Below the pieces are notes generated by a model. That model made no database searches, had not been told where the DNA came from, and saw only the letters and a program-made list of their open reading frames with translations. A program made the translations under genes and the position numbers. From Microvelia longipes (taxonomy: Eukaryota; Arthropoda; Insecta; Hemiptera; Veliidae), in NCBI GenBank assembly GCA_018340805.1, contig JACMZG010000008.1, forward strand, positions 18,560,000 through 18,623,999: a stretch of 64,000 bases of DNA, read 5' to 3'. Numbering within the stretch: the stretch's first letter is position 1; each line of letters starts with the position of its first letter. Positions 1 to 11,070 of the stretch are shown here, in pieces.

Positions 1-524
1 AGAAAACTAATCAAATTAGAAAAAATGTTCATTACAAACCTCATAAATGTTTTTTTCAGAAGGAACATTTAAATCTTCTGAGGATAAAAGCCTACAAACT
101 TCTTTAGAAGGGAGGATGGCAAACTCTTGGTTCTTTAGCACTTCCATGAAATGTTCCTAGACAAACCCAATAAAAAAGAATGGTAAAAAAATGAAAATTC
201 GAAGCCAAATTTAAAATAAAAGTAGAAGCTGTTTTAGGGGACAGCACAAGACATCATAGGTGTGAAATCCATTTATATGATTTATATTTACTTTTCACCA
301 AATTTGTAAAAAGAAAATTACACCTTTGAAGGAGGTTACATAACAGTAGAGGGGGGAGTTCCAAAGCTCCACAGTATCAAATCACAGTATAGGAGCCAGA
401 ATTTATTTATTTGCTTTTTATTTAATTCAAGCAGGATGGAGAGTTGAACAAGTCTATCCATAACGGCAATTTTCTGCTTTATTGAATTCTAAATTGGGCT
501 TACGCTAAAAGAGAAGTAGAGTTA
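1..524. other. no feature recognised
   Basis: AT-rich sequence with no long reading frame, no recognisable exon and no clear repeat structure. Confidence 0.5.
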
Positions 525-905
525 ATGAATAAGAGATAATGAAGACGGCAGTCTGAGTTATTTACATTAATTTATTTCTTTTTAGAGCTTTCGCACAAGT
601 GATGCTTGGCATCCTCAATGAATAACAAGTAATTGAGTTAACACCATATTTTAGAGCATTAAACCTTTTTGGTTTAACAACATTTTAGAGCATTAAACCT
701 TTTGGTTTGATAGCATTTTAGAGCATTAAACCTTTTGGTTTGATGCTCTAAACTGGTGTTTACTGGTGTGGTGTTATAACTATATTACTTATTATTCACT
801 AAGGATGCCGAGCATTACGTGTGGGAAAGCTTTAAAATAAAATAATACCTAAATACCTCGGACCGCTGTCTTCATTATCCTTATCCCTTGTTAAAATTGT
901 TTACA
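525..905. repeat. foldback repeat with internal 33-34 bp tandem repeat
   Basis: The left part (about 525-645) and right part (about 757-905) are diverged inverted copies of one sequence. Both carry a core reading roughly AGGATGCCNAGCATT, and both contain a form of ATTATTCACT and of the GAAGACGGC / GCTGTCTTC pair. Between them, the unit beginning ATTTTAGAGCATTAAACC is repeated three times, starting at 648, 682 and 715. The right arm matches 62440-62580 closely, so this is a dispersed element. The core resembles the PLE-end motif described under findings. No coding potential is seen. Confidence 0.65.
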
Positions 906-2639
906 GTCCATTAAACTTAATTCTTAAATGATTTTTAGTGATCTTACAGTCATGAAAGCAAACGCAGCATCTCTGAGCTCAAGACAGCCTTGTGAGTCAG
1001 CAAAGAGGTATATTCCTATGCAGTTAGATGGATGAAGCTGTCTTTTGAGGAAGACACAGCAGGCATCTACAACTTGAACTAGCCTTAGCAAGCAAGCCGT
1101 ACCTAACAGAGTCTCTACTGTGTCCTCTCGCAGATCAATTCTTCCTAAACCATTACATTTAAATATAAATAAAATTCGGATGAGAAAGTAGGCAAGCCAG
1201 GCGAATTTTCTTTAAGTTGCTAGCAGTTTAGCTCAACAATCAATTTCTAAATTAATTTTTAAATATTTGTTTTACAGCTTGAACAGGTAGCATTACTATT
1301 TGTTACTCAAGTATTTCTGGATTTTCAAAAGAAATGTGCATGTACTTATTTATCAGGAAAAGAAATGCAAGTGAAGTATAAAGTATTAATAAAACACCTA
1401 TTTTTGGATCTGACTCACTTTTCGGCCCCTGATGCAGTAAAAAATAGTTTAATTTTTTTAATTTCAGTAAAAACATTATTGTACCACCAGATGCTTTGCT
1501 TGTTTCAATAGATGCCTGCTATCTTTTCACCAGTATATCCCCTGAAATTGCTCTAAAGCTGATAATAGTTGTTCTTGGGAAATATTCTATAGATAAGATT
1601 AAAAACAGAACTTATAAAGTCTGATGGAACTAGTTCTGAGACAAAACAATTGCTATTGGAGACTTGGCTATGAGTAGTACCAGGAAATACTACATCGTTC
1701 TTATGAGCTGAAGTGATTATGCACCTTTTTAGTCAAGAGACTGTTTTAAAAATACACTGGACGGTTGTTGTGAAAACCAAGCAAGCTTTTTGACTGAGAA
1801 AACTTTTTAGGCATTTTAGGAATCCCATTTATAAATTTAATTATTTCATAGTCATCTTTAAATTAGCCAACACCTCTCTGTCTTGATCAGTCTTATCTTT
1901 GGCACAGTATACTTTATATGCCCCTCTGCATTAGATTTTTGAACTTAAGGAACAGATTCATATAAATATAAAAACTTTCACAAATCAACCTCAATGTTCG
2001 AATTTTTGTAAGACTTATACTTCCAATTTGGTATAATCTATAAACCCTATCACTGTCTTCAGGAGAGATCATATTAATTAAATAATTGATTACATAAGAA
2101 TATTTTTGTCACTAATACTGGATCCATGCTATCCACTTATTTTCCTGATTGGCCAGAAACATTGTTTGATTGATTGGTATCACTACTGTTAACAGGACTG
2201 TTCGCTGAGTTAACAGAAAACAGAGAGAGTAGAAAGATCTACCCTTTCTCTTTCCAATATTCTGCCTTCCTCTCATTCTCTCACATACCCCCACTACCTA
2301 AATAATATTATCTCTTTTTTCTGAATCTTAAACTCATCAATTTTGTAACTTCCAGATATCGTGTGTGAGTTATCTTCCTTCACAGATATCGTGTGGCAAA
2401 TATAAACCACTCTGTCATATAATCTATAAATAAATTGTTTAGTTTTTATAACTTAAACTCATAGAGCAAAAAGTAGAATAAAAAAAATAAAAATAATGTA
2501 CTAATAGAATAAATAAATTATTAAAATAAAGCAATTACACATTTATTATTCACTAAAAATTAAAATATTGAAATAAAAAAAATTGTATTTAACAAAAAAT
2601 ATACAGTATGTCTATATTAGATATTAGTAGTAGTAGTAG
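906..2639. other. no feature recognised
   Basis: AT-rich intergenic DNA. Short reading frames here show no recognisable domain. A short (TAG)n run near 2625-2640 abuts the 3' end of the following LINE and may be its tail. Confidence 0.5.
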
Positions 2640-4095
2640 TAGGGGGGTGGGGAGGTCAAGCCTGGTGAGTAGACCAACTTTAAGGTCCTTTTCACCAACC
2701 CCGTAACTCAATCACCCTCTCACCACTACGCCTCCACCTCCTGTTCCCTGTTGAATCTCCTGGATTGACCTATGAAAGTGAGGATGTCCTGCCACTTGAG
2801 CGATTCCAGCTCTTCCTCAGCCAGTTTCTCCGGATCCAAAGGTCCTGGAAACGAATTCTACCGAGACCTTCACATCTACCTAAAAAGTGATAGGCTGTTT
2901 CCTCTTCATCACCACACACTGGGCAAGTGGAATCTTGCACTACCTTCATAATGGAGAGGTGTCTTTGGAGTTTGCAGTGTCCAGTCAAGACCCCTACCAT
3001 CATCCTGATATTGCCTTTGCTCAGTTCTAGAAGCCATCTAGTTCTTTTCCTGTTGATAGTTGGTATCATCATCTTTGCCTGCCGACAACCTTTAGAGTTG
3101 TACCAATGTGTATTAGCCTTTTTCCATGTCCACTCTTTAATCAGAAATCTGGCTTGTCCTCTAGACCAATCAATGGAGGGTTCTGGTCCACAGAATGGTA
3201 GAGAGGCTCCTTCTTTGGCTGCCAAATCTGCCCTTTCATTACCTGGTATTCCAGAATGACCTGGGACCCATATTAATTTCACTTGCTTTTCTTTAGCTAC
3301 TGTCTCAATGGATTCCCTGCACTCCATTACGAGTGGTGAAATAATGAGTGAGGCACTTACAGCTTTAAGTGCGGCTTGACTGTCCGAGCAAATTGCTAGT
3401 TCTTTTTGATTGAGTAATCTTTGACCTCTGGCTGTCTTGTGGCTTCCAAGATAGCAAATACCTCTGCCTGAAACACTGTTGTAAATTTACCTAGGGGATA
3501 ACTGTTTACCTTATCAGTTTGTTCAACATAAAGACCAGCTCCAGATGAAACCGAGTCTAACCTGGATCCATCAGTATAGACAACTAGTGTCTCTGATTTG
3601 AAGTTTACTTCCCCTAGCTCCCATTTCATTCTCGATGGAATTTCTACCTGAAAACTTTTATTCGTGTACCTTTTCCCTCCTGAACTTTGAGTGGGTATCG
3701 TCGAATAAGGATTTCTATCTCAGCTTCTCTTTCAATGGCTGCGTGACCTAAATGTTTCCCTTTTCCTTGCCACTGATTATTGTCTCTCAGTCTGAGGAAG
3801 GAGGAAATGGCTTCTCCCTTAACCCAGATCTCTAGAGGAGGCAGGCCAATTATGACCTCCAAAGCGGCAGTAGGTGTCGATTTAAGTGCTCCCTGTTATG
3901 CTTTGCATGCTAACCTTTGGGACCTTTGCAAGCTTTTTTTGAGTGGCTGCAACATTCACAGTAGGCCACCAAAACAAGGACCCATAATGGATCCTCGGTC
4001 TAATGACGGCGGTGTAAAGCCATTTCAGGACTTTGGGTGAGAGACCCATGTCTTGCCCCACCGCCCTTCTAAGTTGCCAAAAGGTCATCACCAGG
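2640..4095 (-). mobile_element. 5'-truncated LINE with RT end, RNase H and zinc knuckle
   Basis: On the minus strand, frames appear in the order expected of a LINE ORF2 C-terminus. 3882-4091 encodes an RT thumb-like stretch (LYTAVIRPRIHYGSLFWW). 3644-3862 continues it (GLPPLEIWVKGEA). 3396-3629 opens an RNase H domain with VYTDGSRLDSVSSGAG and the acidic FQAEVFAILEA. 2770-3327 completes it with WVPGHSGIPGNERADLAAKE and ends with a CPVC...H...C knuckle. The middle of RNase H (SDSQAALKA) sits in another frame near 3340-3400, so there are frameshifts. LINEs with a cellular-type RNase H belong to groups such as I, R1 or Loa; I cannot choose among them. The 5' part (endonuclease and most of RT) is absent, as is usual after incomplete target-primed reverse transcription. 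Inactive. Confidence 0.88.
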
Positions 4096-4254
4096 TCATA
4101 TTAAATATTTATATGATATATTATTGTAAAGGTATAAAAATAATAATAATAAAGCTTTAGAGTCACTTCTTAAAGAAGCAAAAGCCTCCCTATTTAGGGG
4201 TAAAGTGAGGTTGTTGAAGTTGTATATATAAAACCGGACCGTACCTAGTAGAAA

Positions 4255-5224
4255 AAATGCCTATTATTTTGTTAAAATGGCTAGAAGATACTTAAATTGA
4301 GTTTTAATAGTCCTCTTCCAAATTTGCCTATTAGTAGCTGTTCTATGCCATAACTTTCCTAATCTTTCTGAGAATTCATCCTCCCATCTACGTGCTGGTC
4401 GTCCTCTGCTTCTGGTCCTTCCGTATGGAGTCCATTCAGTAGCTACCGAGCCCATCTATTTGTATTCATCCTATACACATGCCCACCCAGTTCCATTTTA
4501 GCAGGTGTCCTTCTTTCATTAGGCTTTTCCCACCATATCTTTTGATTAGGTACTCATTCTTATGCCTTTCTAATCTACTTATATTCAGCATCGTTCTTAT
4601 CATTTGGCATTGTGTAGAGACCAGTTTGTTATTGAGTTTCTGTGTGAGGCACCATGTTTGGCTACCATATAGAATTGCTGGGAATATGCAGCTATGTAAT
4701 GTATTAATTTTGATGTTATCAGAGGCGTTACTTCTAAATATTTTCTTAAGGGCCCAGAATTTCTTCCATCCTATATTTATTCGTCGGCTTATTTCATTTT
4801 CCATTGAGTCGCTCATACATTGATTATCTAACACACCTTGATCAACTTCTAAAGGCTCTTGGCATACGTTGGACATAACTTTTGTTTTAGACCAATTTAT
4901 TGTCAATCCATATTTTCTGCATACCTCAATTAAGTTGTTTATCATGTTTTTTAACTCAGTTTTGCTTGTAGAGAAAAGAAGGACGTCATCCGCAAACCTT
5001 AGGTTGTTTAGCTTATATCCATGTATATCTATTCCTAGTTTGCACCATATTAGTTCTTTAAAAGCTTTTTTGAGGACGCAGTTAAAAATTACGGAAGATA
5101 CTGGACAGCCTTGTTTTACTCCTCTTTCTATTTTGAACTTTTTCCCATCATTTTCTAAGGCAATGTAAGCTTCACAGTCTTTATAGATTTCTTTCAGTAT
5201 ATCTATATACTCTTCTTTGACTCC
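4255..5224 (-). mobile_element. LINE fragment (RT), 3' part, interrupted by LTR element
   Basis: Read on the minus strand from 5224 downward, this encodes RT motifs in order: a GVKQGCPVSS turn around 5100-5140, a FADD catalytic motif at about 4990, then NWSKTKVMSN, ILYGSQTWCLT and a tail with RSRGRPARRWEDEF. This tail is typical of RTE-like or CFDP2-type LINEs. No RNase H follows, which separates it from the neighbouring LINE at 2640-4095. The open frame is broken several times. The element stops abruptly at 5224 because a BEL/Pao-type element is inserted; the coding continues in the same frame at 7881-7912. Confidence 0.85.
5221..5224 (+). repeat. left target-site duplication (CTCC)
   Basis: CTCC directly precedes the 5' LTR and recurs directly after the 3' LTR at 7881-7884. 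Removing one copy plus the element restores the RT reading frame of the host LINE (IALREAGVKEEYIDILKE spans the junction), which proves the insertion point. Confidence 0.9.
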
Positions 5225-5301
5225 TGTTGTGACAAGCTAGTTATATTTTTATTATTTTTGTAATTTTCATAAAATAAATTTAGTCTTTGTTCAAATTGAC
5301 A
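5225..5301 (+). repeat. 5' LTR of BEL/Pao-type element
   Basis: A 77-bp direct repeat, identical base for base to 7804-7880. It starts TGTTGTGACAAG, ends CAAATTGACA and contains an AATAAA. It is unusually short for an LTR. Confidence 0.92.
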
Positions 5302-5303
5302 TC

Positions 5304-5320
5304 TGGCGACCGTAAGACAG
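5304..5320 (+). promoter_or_regulatory. putative primer binding site
   Basis: TGGCGACCGTAAGACAG begins two bases after the 5' LTR. PBSs begin TGG because they pair with the CCA end of a tRNA. I did not assign the tRNA. Confidence 0.6.
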
Positions 5321-5432
5321 ATAGGAGGAAAGATTTCAAAAAATTTTAATAAGTAGGAAATCGAATTCAAAAGGAAAAGAAGTTCAAGGCATATTTTAAA
5401 GAAAATTTGATTGTACGTTATTTTGAATTTAG

Positions 5433-6760
5433 ATGGAGGAGTTGAAAAGGTCTCGAAAAGCTTTCCGAACTGTATTTAGTACGATAGAAAATAAATTGGA
5501 GCAGTATGTGGCTGCTGAGCCAAAAGATATTGCGGCGATTAGGTCTTCGTTGAAGCATGCTGATACAAAGTATGTTGCTATCAAGAACTTAGATGAAAGA
5601 ATCTATGAATTAATGTTATATGATCCTGATCAAAGTTTTTCGGACGATGACTTAGTGAATGAAGTTACATCTGCAGGGGAGTATTTTGAAAAATATGAAT
5701 CAATTAAGATAAGAACGGAACACATAGTTACGCCGATCATCAACTTATGTATTCAGTCTGATGAGGTACAGTCCAGATTGGAAACTGCTCTTTCTAAGGT
5801 CCTTCCAGTTCATAGTAAAAGTAGCAAACTACCAAAAATAGAACTCGTAAAATTTTCTGGGAGCTAAAAGATTGGGTATTTTTTTGGGGACAGTTCAAAA
5901 AAATTCATGATGATCCTATAATGAGTGAGGACGATAAATTTCAATATCTCTTACTAGCTACTGTGCCTAACTCTAAAGCTAGGGAGGTAGTGGAAAGTTA
6001 TCCACCAAGTGGGGAGAATTACAAACATGCCATAAAATCGTTGCAAGATAGGTTTGGCCGTGAGGATTTATTAATAGAATATTATATTAGGGATTTATTG
6101 AAATTAGTTATTCAAAATTGTTTGGGGCATCAAAAAATGTATTTAGGGTCTCTTTATAATAATTAAAGTCACATTTAAGAGCATTAGAAACAATGTGGGA
6201 GATGCTCGTAAATGTGGTCCAACGTTATACCCTTTGGTAAGTCATGTCTTCCAGAAGAAATGCTAGGGCGTGGCACAGATCACCTAAATCGAACGTTCAA
6301 AACTGAACCCACAGATAAGTTGGACAATTTAATGAAATTTCTATTATCAGAAGTAGAGGCGGATGATAAAATATCATTGGCAATGTCTGGGTTTGGTCTG
6401 AGTGAGGGAGAGATTAGCAGTAAGGACAATGAGTTAGTTCCAACAACCGTAAGTTTAGTAAGTTTGGAAAAAAATTATAAAAATAAAGCCAATAACCGAA
6501 TATTTAAAAATTGTATCTTTTGTTTAAAAAATCATAAAAGTTCTGATTGTTTTGCTGCTCAAAAAATGACTTTTGATGAGAAAAAGAAAATAGTTTTTTA
6601 AGAATAAATGTTGTTATGCGTTTTAGGTAGATCACATTGTGCGAGAGTATGTAAAATCTATGTTGCGATGTCCAATGTGTGGGAAACGGCATACAATATT
6701 AATGTGTCCGATTTACCGGCCAATAGCCCCAAAAAAATTGAGAGAAAAAATGAGAGTGTG
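5433..6760 (+). pseudogene. BEL/Pao gag (DUF1759-like), frameshifted
   Basis: Segment 1 (5433-5867) begins MEELKRSRKAF, is helical and charged, and ends KLPKIELVKFSGS, the entry to the conserved Pao gag core. The core continues one frame over (LKDWVFFWGQFKKIHDDP, then FQYLLLATVPNSKAREVV at 5921-6166). Segment 3 (6212-6601) reaches NCIFCLKNHKSSDC, the first zinc-knuckle-like motif. After further frame changes come SHCARVCK and RCPMCGKRH-type residues at about 6640-6700. Gag would package the element RNA. The frame breaks near 5860, 6160-6240 and 6600-6670 each look like one- or two-base indels rather than large damage, so assembly indel error is an alternative explanation. Confidence 0.8.
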
Positions 6761-7244
6761 AATGAGAGTTCTCCGAGAACTCCGGATAAATTTTCTTTTA
6801 GTGGAATTAGTGCTGTTATGAGTTCCTTAAATGAAGAGTCAAAATTAACTAAGTTACAAAATTTAAATTTAGGTCAAAGGGAGACAAAAATTCAAAAAAA
6901 GACAGACATTGTCACGAAAGAACAGTTTAAAAGAATAGTAGATGATAAACAAATAGCCAGTGAAATTGATTGTGTGGAAATTAATGATAAATATGAGAGT
7001 TCAATGGATAGTGAGATTAGAAAAGAGAGGGGGAACTTAGAGGTAACTAAATTTAATAGTAACGGGTTTTAAGAATATTTATATTTTAACATAATAATAA
7101 TAGCGATGACATGGTTTACGTTTATTATATGTGGAGTTTTTAAAATAGTTTATTTAGAATCAGTTCTAGGATTTTCGATGGAAATGTTTTTACTATGGTT
7201 ACGTAGGATTATGGTTAGACGAGAAAGACTAGGAAATATTTTTA

Positions 7245-7720
7245 AAGGTGATGTGACAAATTTTTCAGGGGTAAATAAGGCATTTAAAGCTAAAAACAGT
7301 GGAGATAGGAGGATCAAATTGGGTTTTAATCCTCCTACCGCATCGTGGTGGGGTGGATGGTGGAAACGATTACTAGGCATACTGAAAATTCTTTTACGGC
7401 ATACACTTGGAAGGTCCTTATTAATAGTGGAAGACATGAAGACTGTACTAAGCGAGACCTTTGACTTTCATATGACAAACACTAAATAGTTTCCTGGTCG
7501 GCCAACGAAGTACGACCATTCAGTTTAAATCGGAGGGTTCGTAAACGAAATAACATGATTGTCCAACTAAGAAAAAGGTTCAGAACTGAATATCTTGAAC
7601 AGTTGGTCCACCAAATAGACAGTGGACTAAGTACTACAGTTAAAGTTCGAGAACTGTATTTGAAAAACGTATAGACTGGCCGCTCGGACCAGTCCTGGAG
7701 GTAGTCAAGATGAAGACTCA
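7245..7720 (+). pseudogene. BEL/Pao integrase C-terminal fragment
   Basis: The frame at 7106-7489 contains NFSGVNKAFK and then FNPPTASWWGGWWKRLLG, a signature of the Pao integrase core end, followed by EDMKTVLSE. Downstream, in another frame, VRKRNNMIVQLRKRFRTEYL (7530-7600) is the typical basic Pao pol tail. Everything upstream (protease, RT, RNase H, HHCC and the first catalytic Asp region) is absent. The first 140 bases of the open frame (from 7106) do not look like integrase and may be junk at the deletion joint. It is followed by the 3' LTR. Confidence 0.8.
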
Positions 7721-7803
7721 AGAAAAGATTCAAGGGAAGATTCCTCCATTCAGTATTTATATCCTTTGGAAGGATCAAGGGACGACACTTCTCAGGCGGG
7801 GAG

Positions 7804-7880
7804 TGTTGTGACAAGCTAGTTATATTTTTATTATTTTTGTAATTTTCATAAAATAAATTTAGTCTTTGTTCAAATTGACA
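7804..7880 (+). repeat. 3' LTR of BEL/Pao-type element
   Basis: Identical to 5225-5301. It is preceded by a purine-rich tract ending GGGGAG and followed by the CTCC target duplication. Confidence 0.92.
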
Positions 7881-7912
7881 CTCCAGCTTCTCTCAATGCA
7901 ATTGTAAAGGTA
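7881..7912 (-). mobile_element. LINE fragment, 5' remainder of the interrupted RT
   Basis: On the minus strand this reads TIALREAG and joins in frame, across the LTR insertion, to GVKEEYIDILKEIYKD at 5224 downward. Beyond about 7912 the similarity stops, so the LINE was already 5'-truncated before the LTR element landed in it. Confidence 0.75.
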
Positions 7913-8237
7913 AAAAATACTTAATAATGAGTATACAACAAGAATAATTATGACTATTATAGTAATAATTCTTGTTATTAATTAGTCTAATCTAGCATAG
8001 GCTAGAAAATAAAGGAAAGGAAGGATAATATTTATAATAATTTTATTAATTCTTTTTGACATTAGTTTGATTCATCACAAGAAATATTAATTGAAGGTAA
8101 TGAGGGGCAAGAGACTGAGGGATATTAAAGAGGCAGACCAAGGGTCGAGTCTTGCATACCACCCCTAACTACACTATACCACATTTTGGGGCAACTCAAG
8201 CTATTATATAGTTGATAAATAAGATTATAGTCTTATC
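7913..8237. other. no feature recognised
   Basis: AT-rich spacer between the nested LINE/LTR block and the SINE. Confidence 0.4.
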
Positions 8238-8480
8238 TTAGGGGGCCTTGGTGGTGTAATGATTAGCACGTGCACCTCTCACCCAGACAGTCCGGGTTCA
8301 ATCCTGGTCGGGCCCTCTAGGATTTTCATAAGAGATGGAAATCCTTTCACATGCAGTTTTTCAAAAGGGACGTAGCCAGTGGTTCTAAGCCTGTGCAATG
8401 TCAGATATTCCAAAAAGATCCCTTACTCTAAATAAATCTGAGTTTAGGCAAACTTTAGGACCCTCAATAGAAGCTCACAT
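8238..8480 (+). mobile_element. tRNA-derived SINE
   Basis: The first ~75 bases look like a tRNA: an A-box-like TGGTGGTGTAATGATTAGC, an anticodon-arm-like CCTCTCACCCAGA, and a B box GGGTTCAATCC near 8296. The ends (AGGGGGCC and GGGCCCTCT) pair imperfectly as an acceptor stem. A tRNA-unrelated body follows (ATTTTCATAAGAGATGG onward) to about 8480. The imperfect stems and the attached tail argue for a SINE with an internal Pol III promoter rather than a functional tRNA. Confidence 0.7.
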
Positions 8481-9720
8481 ATAATATATAAACATATTTC
8501 TGCCTTATGGTTTCGAGAGACTAGACGTTGTAGCGAGCCATTTGGTTAACACTTTATTATATTAGTTGTTTCAGCTCGCAGTGAGATAGGAATATAGTTA
8601 TAAGATTCCAGTCCCCCACCTCGTCAACCACAAGGTCTTTCTACTCTACCCCTTCACATTTTACAGTTCTTCACTTATTCTACCTCGCAAAGCGACTTGT
8701 CTTTTAATTATCATCTTAATTAATATTAATCAATTGATCATCGTGTTAGTCTAGTTCTCCGATTTATGCGTGTTACGTATTTTTTGTATCTTTATGTATA
8801 TAGTTAATAAATTTAAAGTAATTTAATTGTATAAAACTGAAATCAATTGTTTGTATTTTATTTTAAATTATACATTGCTTCATATTACATTTTGGTTCGA
8901 TTTCTAATGACTTATATCTTCTATTTCAATTATTTTACTATGAATCAATGAATGAAGAGACAACTTGATGTCTGATGACTTCTATCTCTATTATTTTACT
9001 TTGATTCAGTAAAAGAAATGTCTTGTTGTTGTGTCTTCATTTTTGTAGCTGTGTATGGGTTTCTCAGTTATTATCTGCATAAGACAGTAATAACGCAAAT
9101 TAAAGGCAAATTTATTTTTTCTCCTTGATTAGGCTTTTGAATTGTGCATTTCTTTTTTTAAATGTTTTAAACGAAAAAATCTTCTTTTTTGCGGCAATTA
9201 TAAAACTACATTATCAGTGAATAATAGCAAAATATTTTGGATAAAGTAAGTGTAGGTTGTTAATTATTTTCAAAACACTAATTTAATGTTTATGTTATGT
9301 TATTTTGTACCAAGCCAGGTACAAAATAGTGACTCTGGCCAGAAAAAAACAAATTTGTGGCTTCAGTATGACTAGAAATGGCACAAAATAATATATTCAA
9401 TTTGGCTAGAATATAAAAAAAGTGGTTTAAACATCGCAAGAAACAACAAAATAATTGTTGAATCCCTTAGTATTGTTAATGTTAATTAGTAGTTAATGCC
9501 TTAGTATGAATCCCTTAGTAGTTAATGCCTCCCCCCCCCTATGATGCAAATTCAACCTAAATCCTTTCAACCACTCTCCAAAGACTCAAGAAGCCATGGC
9601 CAAAGAAGATCATAAAAAAACCCACTCACTTATATTGAACATGTCCTGATTGGTTAATGTATCAATCTCAAAACTGGCCTAAATGTTAAATTGGTAAGTC
9701 CTTACATAAAAATCTACTTA
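8481..9720. other. no gene recognised
   Basis: AT-rich DNA. I see no domain-bearing frame. A C10 run lies near 9530. Confidence 0.4.
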
Positions 9721-9724
9721 TGAT

Positions 9725-9789
9725 GGTTCAACCATGGTGGTGAACCATAGGGGCCACCATCATAACCATTCTGGTTATGATGGTGGTTC
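9725..9789. repeat. two adjacent hairpins
   Basis: GGTTCA...TGAACC (9725-9746) is followed by CCACCATCATAACCA-TTC-TGGTTATGATGGTGG (about 9754-9787), a perfect 15-bp stem with a 3-nt loop. They share the words ACCATGG and CCACCAT. Probably the end of a foldback element. Confidence 0.6.
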
Positions 9790-10016
9790 TATTTGTGGGT
9801 TAGTTGTTTTAATTAGTTTGCACCTCTTCTGTTATTTTTTTATGTACCTCTTTTAGAATTCGTTACTCAGCCCAAACTTTGGTAGTAGATGTACGGCCAT
9901 TATCAGGGTGTCTCTGTGCTAGAATAGTAGCTTACTAGTGTCGAGAAAAGAAACAAAATTTAACTTCAATATGGCAATAAAAAGGATACAATTTTGGCTT
10001 GAAATAAGTTATAAAA

Positions 10017-10522
10017 AATTCTGGCGCGGTGGTCCGCATGTCGGGCGAATTTCATTTAGAATGCGTGTTTCCGTGCTAAACACCCATTTCTTGCTTATGC
10101 AAGAACCATGCCCATTGCATGGTTCCGGTTCATGCTTTAGAACCTAAGCAGTTACTCAATTGTCAAGCACTGCTCGTAACTCATTTTGTCTGTATTTTCC
10201 AAAGGAAATGCGCATAATCATCCTTGTACAAAACTATGCCTCAAAATTAGAAGTACGCACTATTATTTGCACTAGTTAAAGATTAGTTACTTATCTTTAA
10301 GCTTAGTCAGTTATCTTTAAAGGTTTTAGCGCATTTCCTTTGGAAAATACAGACAAAATGAGTTACGAGCAGTGCTTGACAATTGAGTAACTGCTTAGGT
10401 TCTAAAGCATGAACCGGAACCACGCAATGGGCATGGTTCTTGCATAAGCAAGAAATGGGTTGTTAGCACGGAAACACGCATTCTAAATGAAATTCGCCCA
10501 CAGCGACCACCGCGCCGGAATT
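10017..10522. mobile_element. long-arm foldback MITE (GGCGCGGTGG ends)
   Basis: The arms (10017-about 10215 and about 10328-10522) are nearly exact reverse complements. They start AATTCTGGCGCGGTGGTC on the left and end GACCACCGCGCCGGAATT on the right. Within the arms, TTCTTGCTTATGCAAGAACC is itself palindromic. No transposase is present. Related arm ends recur at 10560-10620 and 31375-31400, and the interior words CCAAAGGAAAT..CGC also at 35570-35600 and 45800-45830, so this is a dispersed family. Target duplication is unclear because the outermost AATT is part of the palindrome. Confidence 0.8.
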
Positions 10523-10554
10523 ATTTATTTACTAGTTGTAAACTTATATAATGT

Positions 10555-10755
10555 AAAAAAGCACGGAAACACGCATCCAAAGGAAATTCGCCGACATGCG
10601 GACCACCGCGCCAGAATTATTTTCTAGTTGTAAACTTATATTTAGTAAAAAAAAAAACGATAAAAAATTATCGACCCTTCCAGGATGTGAACCCAGGTAC
10701 CCTGAGTTTGAGTGGTCGTATTGACTCCGGACCACTGCCATTCAACTCAGAGGCC
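10555..10755 (-). mobile_element. foldback end joined to a tRNA-like SINE
   Basis: 10560-10620 repeats the right arm of the adjacent foldback (CGGACCACCGCGCCAGAATT). Then, on the minus strand, 10755 down to about 10673 reads like a tRNA body with an A-box-like start (GAATGGCAGTGGTCC) and a B box GGGTTCACATCC. The same junction of GCGCC end, AT-rich linker and tRNA-like B box occurs at 31375-31620, so the combination is a unit that has spread rather than a chance neighbour. Confidence 0.55.
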
Positions 10756-11070
10756 CAAAAAACATTGAAAACGACACCCTACTCGAAATTTAATTTTCAA
10801 CGACCATAATGTTGGTTTTCTATATTTTTTGTGGTTTTTTCGACTTTTTGGTAACTTAAAGTGGTCGTATCGTCTTCGGACCGGTTTCATTCGATTCAGC
10901 GCCCAAAATTACATAGAAAAAGACACCCTACTCGAAATTTATTTTTTATCGACCTAAATTTTGGTTTTTGGTAATTTACAATGGTTTTTTCGATTTTTAG
11001 GTCACTTAGAGTGGTCGTATCGACTTCGGACCGGTTTCATTCGATTCAGCGTCTTAAAAAAACATAAATA
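10700..11070. repeat. tandem repeat, about 150-bp period
   Basis: The word AGTGGTCGTATCG followed by a variant of CTTCGGACCGGTTTCATTCG starts at 10711, 10860 and 11010, giving spacings of 149 and 150 bp. Between them GACACCCTACTCGAAATTTA also repeats at about the same spacing. The first unit overlaps the tRNA-like segment, so the array seems to have grown out of a SINE end. Confidence 0.75.

Larger units (their letters stand above)
5225..7880 (+). mobile_element. BEL/Pao-type LTR retrotransposon, internally deleted
   Basis: The 2,656-bp element has identical 77-bp direct LTRs (5225-5301 and 7804-7880; TGTTG...TGACA), a primer-binding-site-like TGGCGACCG at 5304, a G-rich tract (GGCGGGGAG) just before the 3' LTR, and a CTCC target duplication. 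Its internal part encodes a DUF1759-type Pao gag with zinc knuckles, then jumps to the C-terminal part of a Pao integrase (FNPPTASWWGGWWKRLLG). Protease, RT and RNase H are missing: about 2.5 kb of interior remains where autonomous family members carry several kilobases. The gag has at least three frame changes. It is nested inside a LINE. The identical LTRs say the insertion is young, although the coding region is dead. Confidence 0.9.

Noticed and set aside
648..748. CRISPR-like array
   Set aside because: Units are directly adjacent with diverging ends and no unique spacers.
8238..8320. Functional tRNA gene
   Set aside because: Acceptor stem and anticodon arm are imperfect and a SINE-like body is attached.
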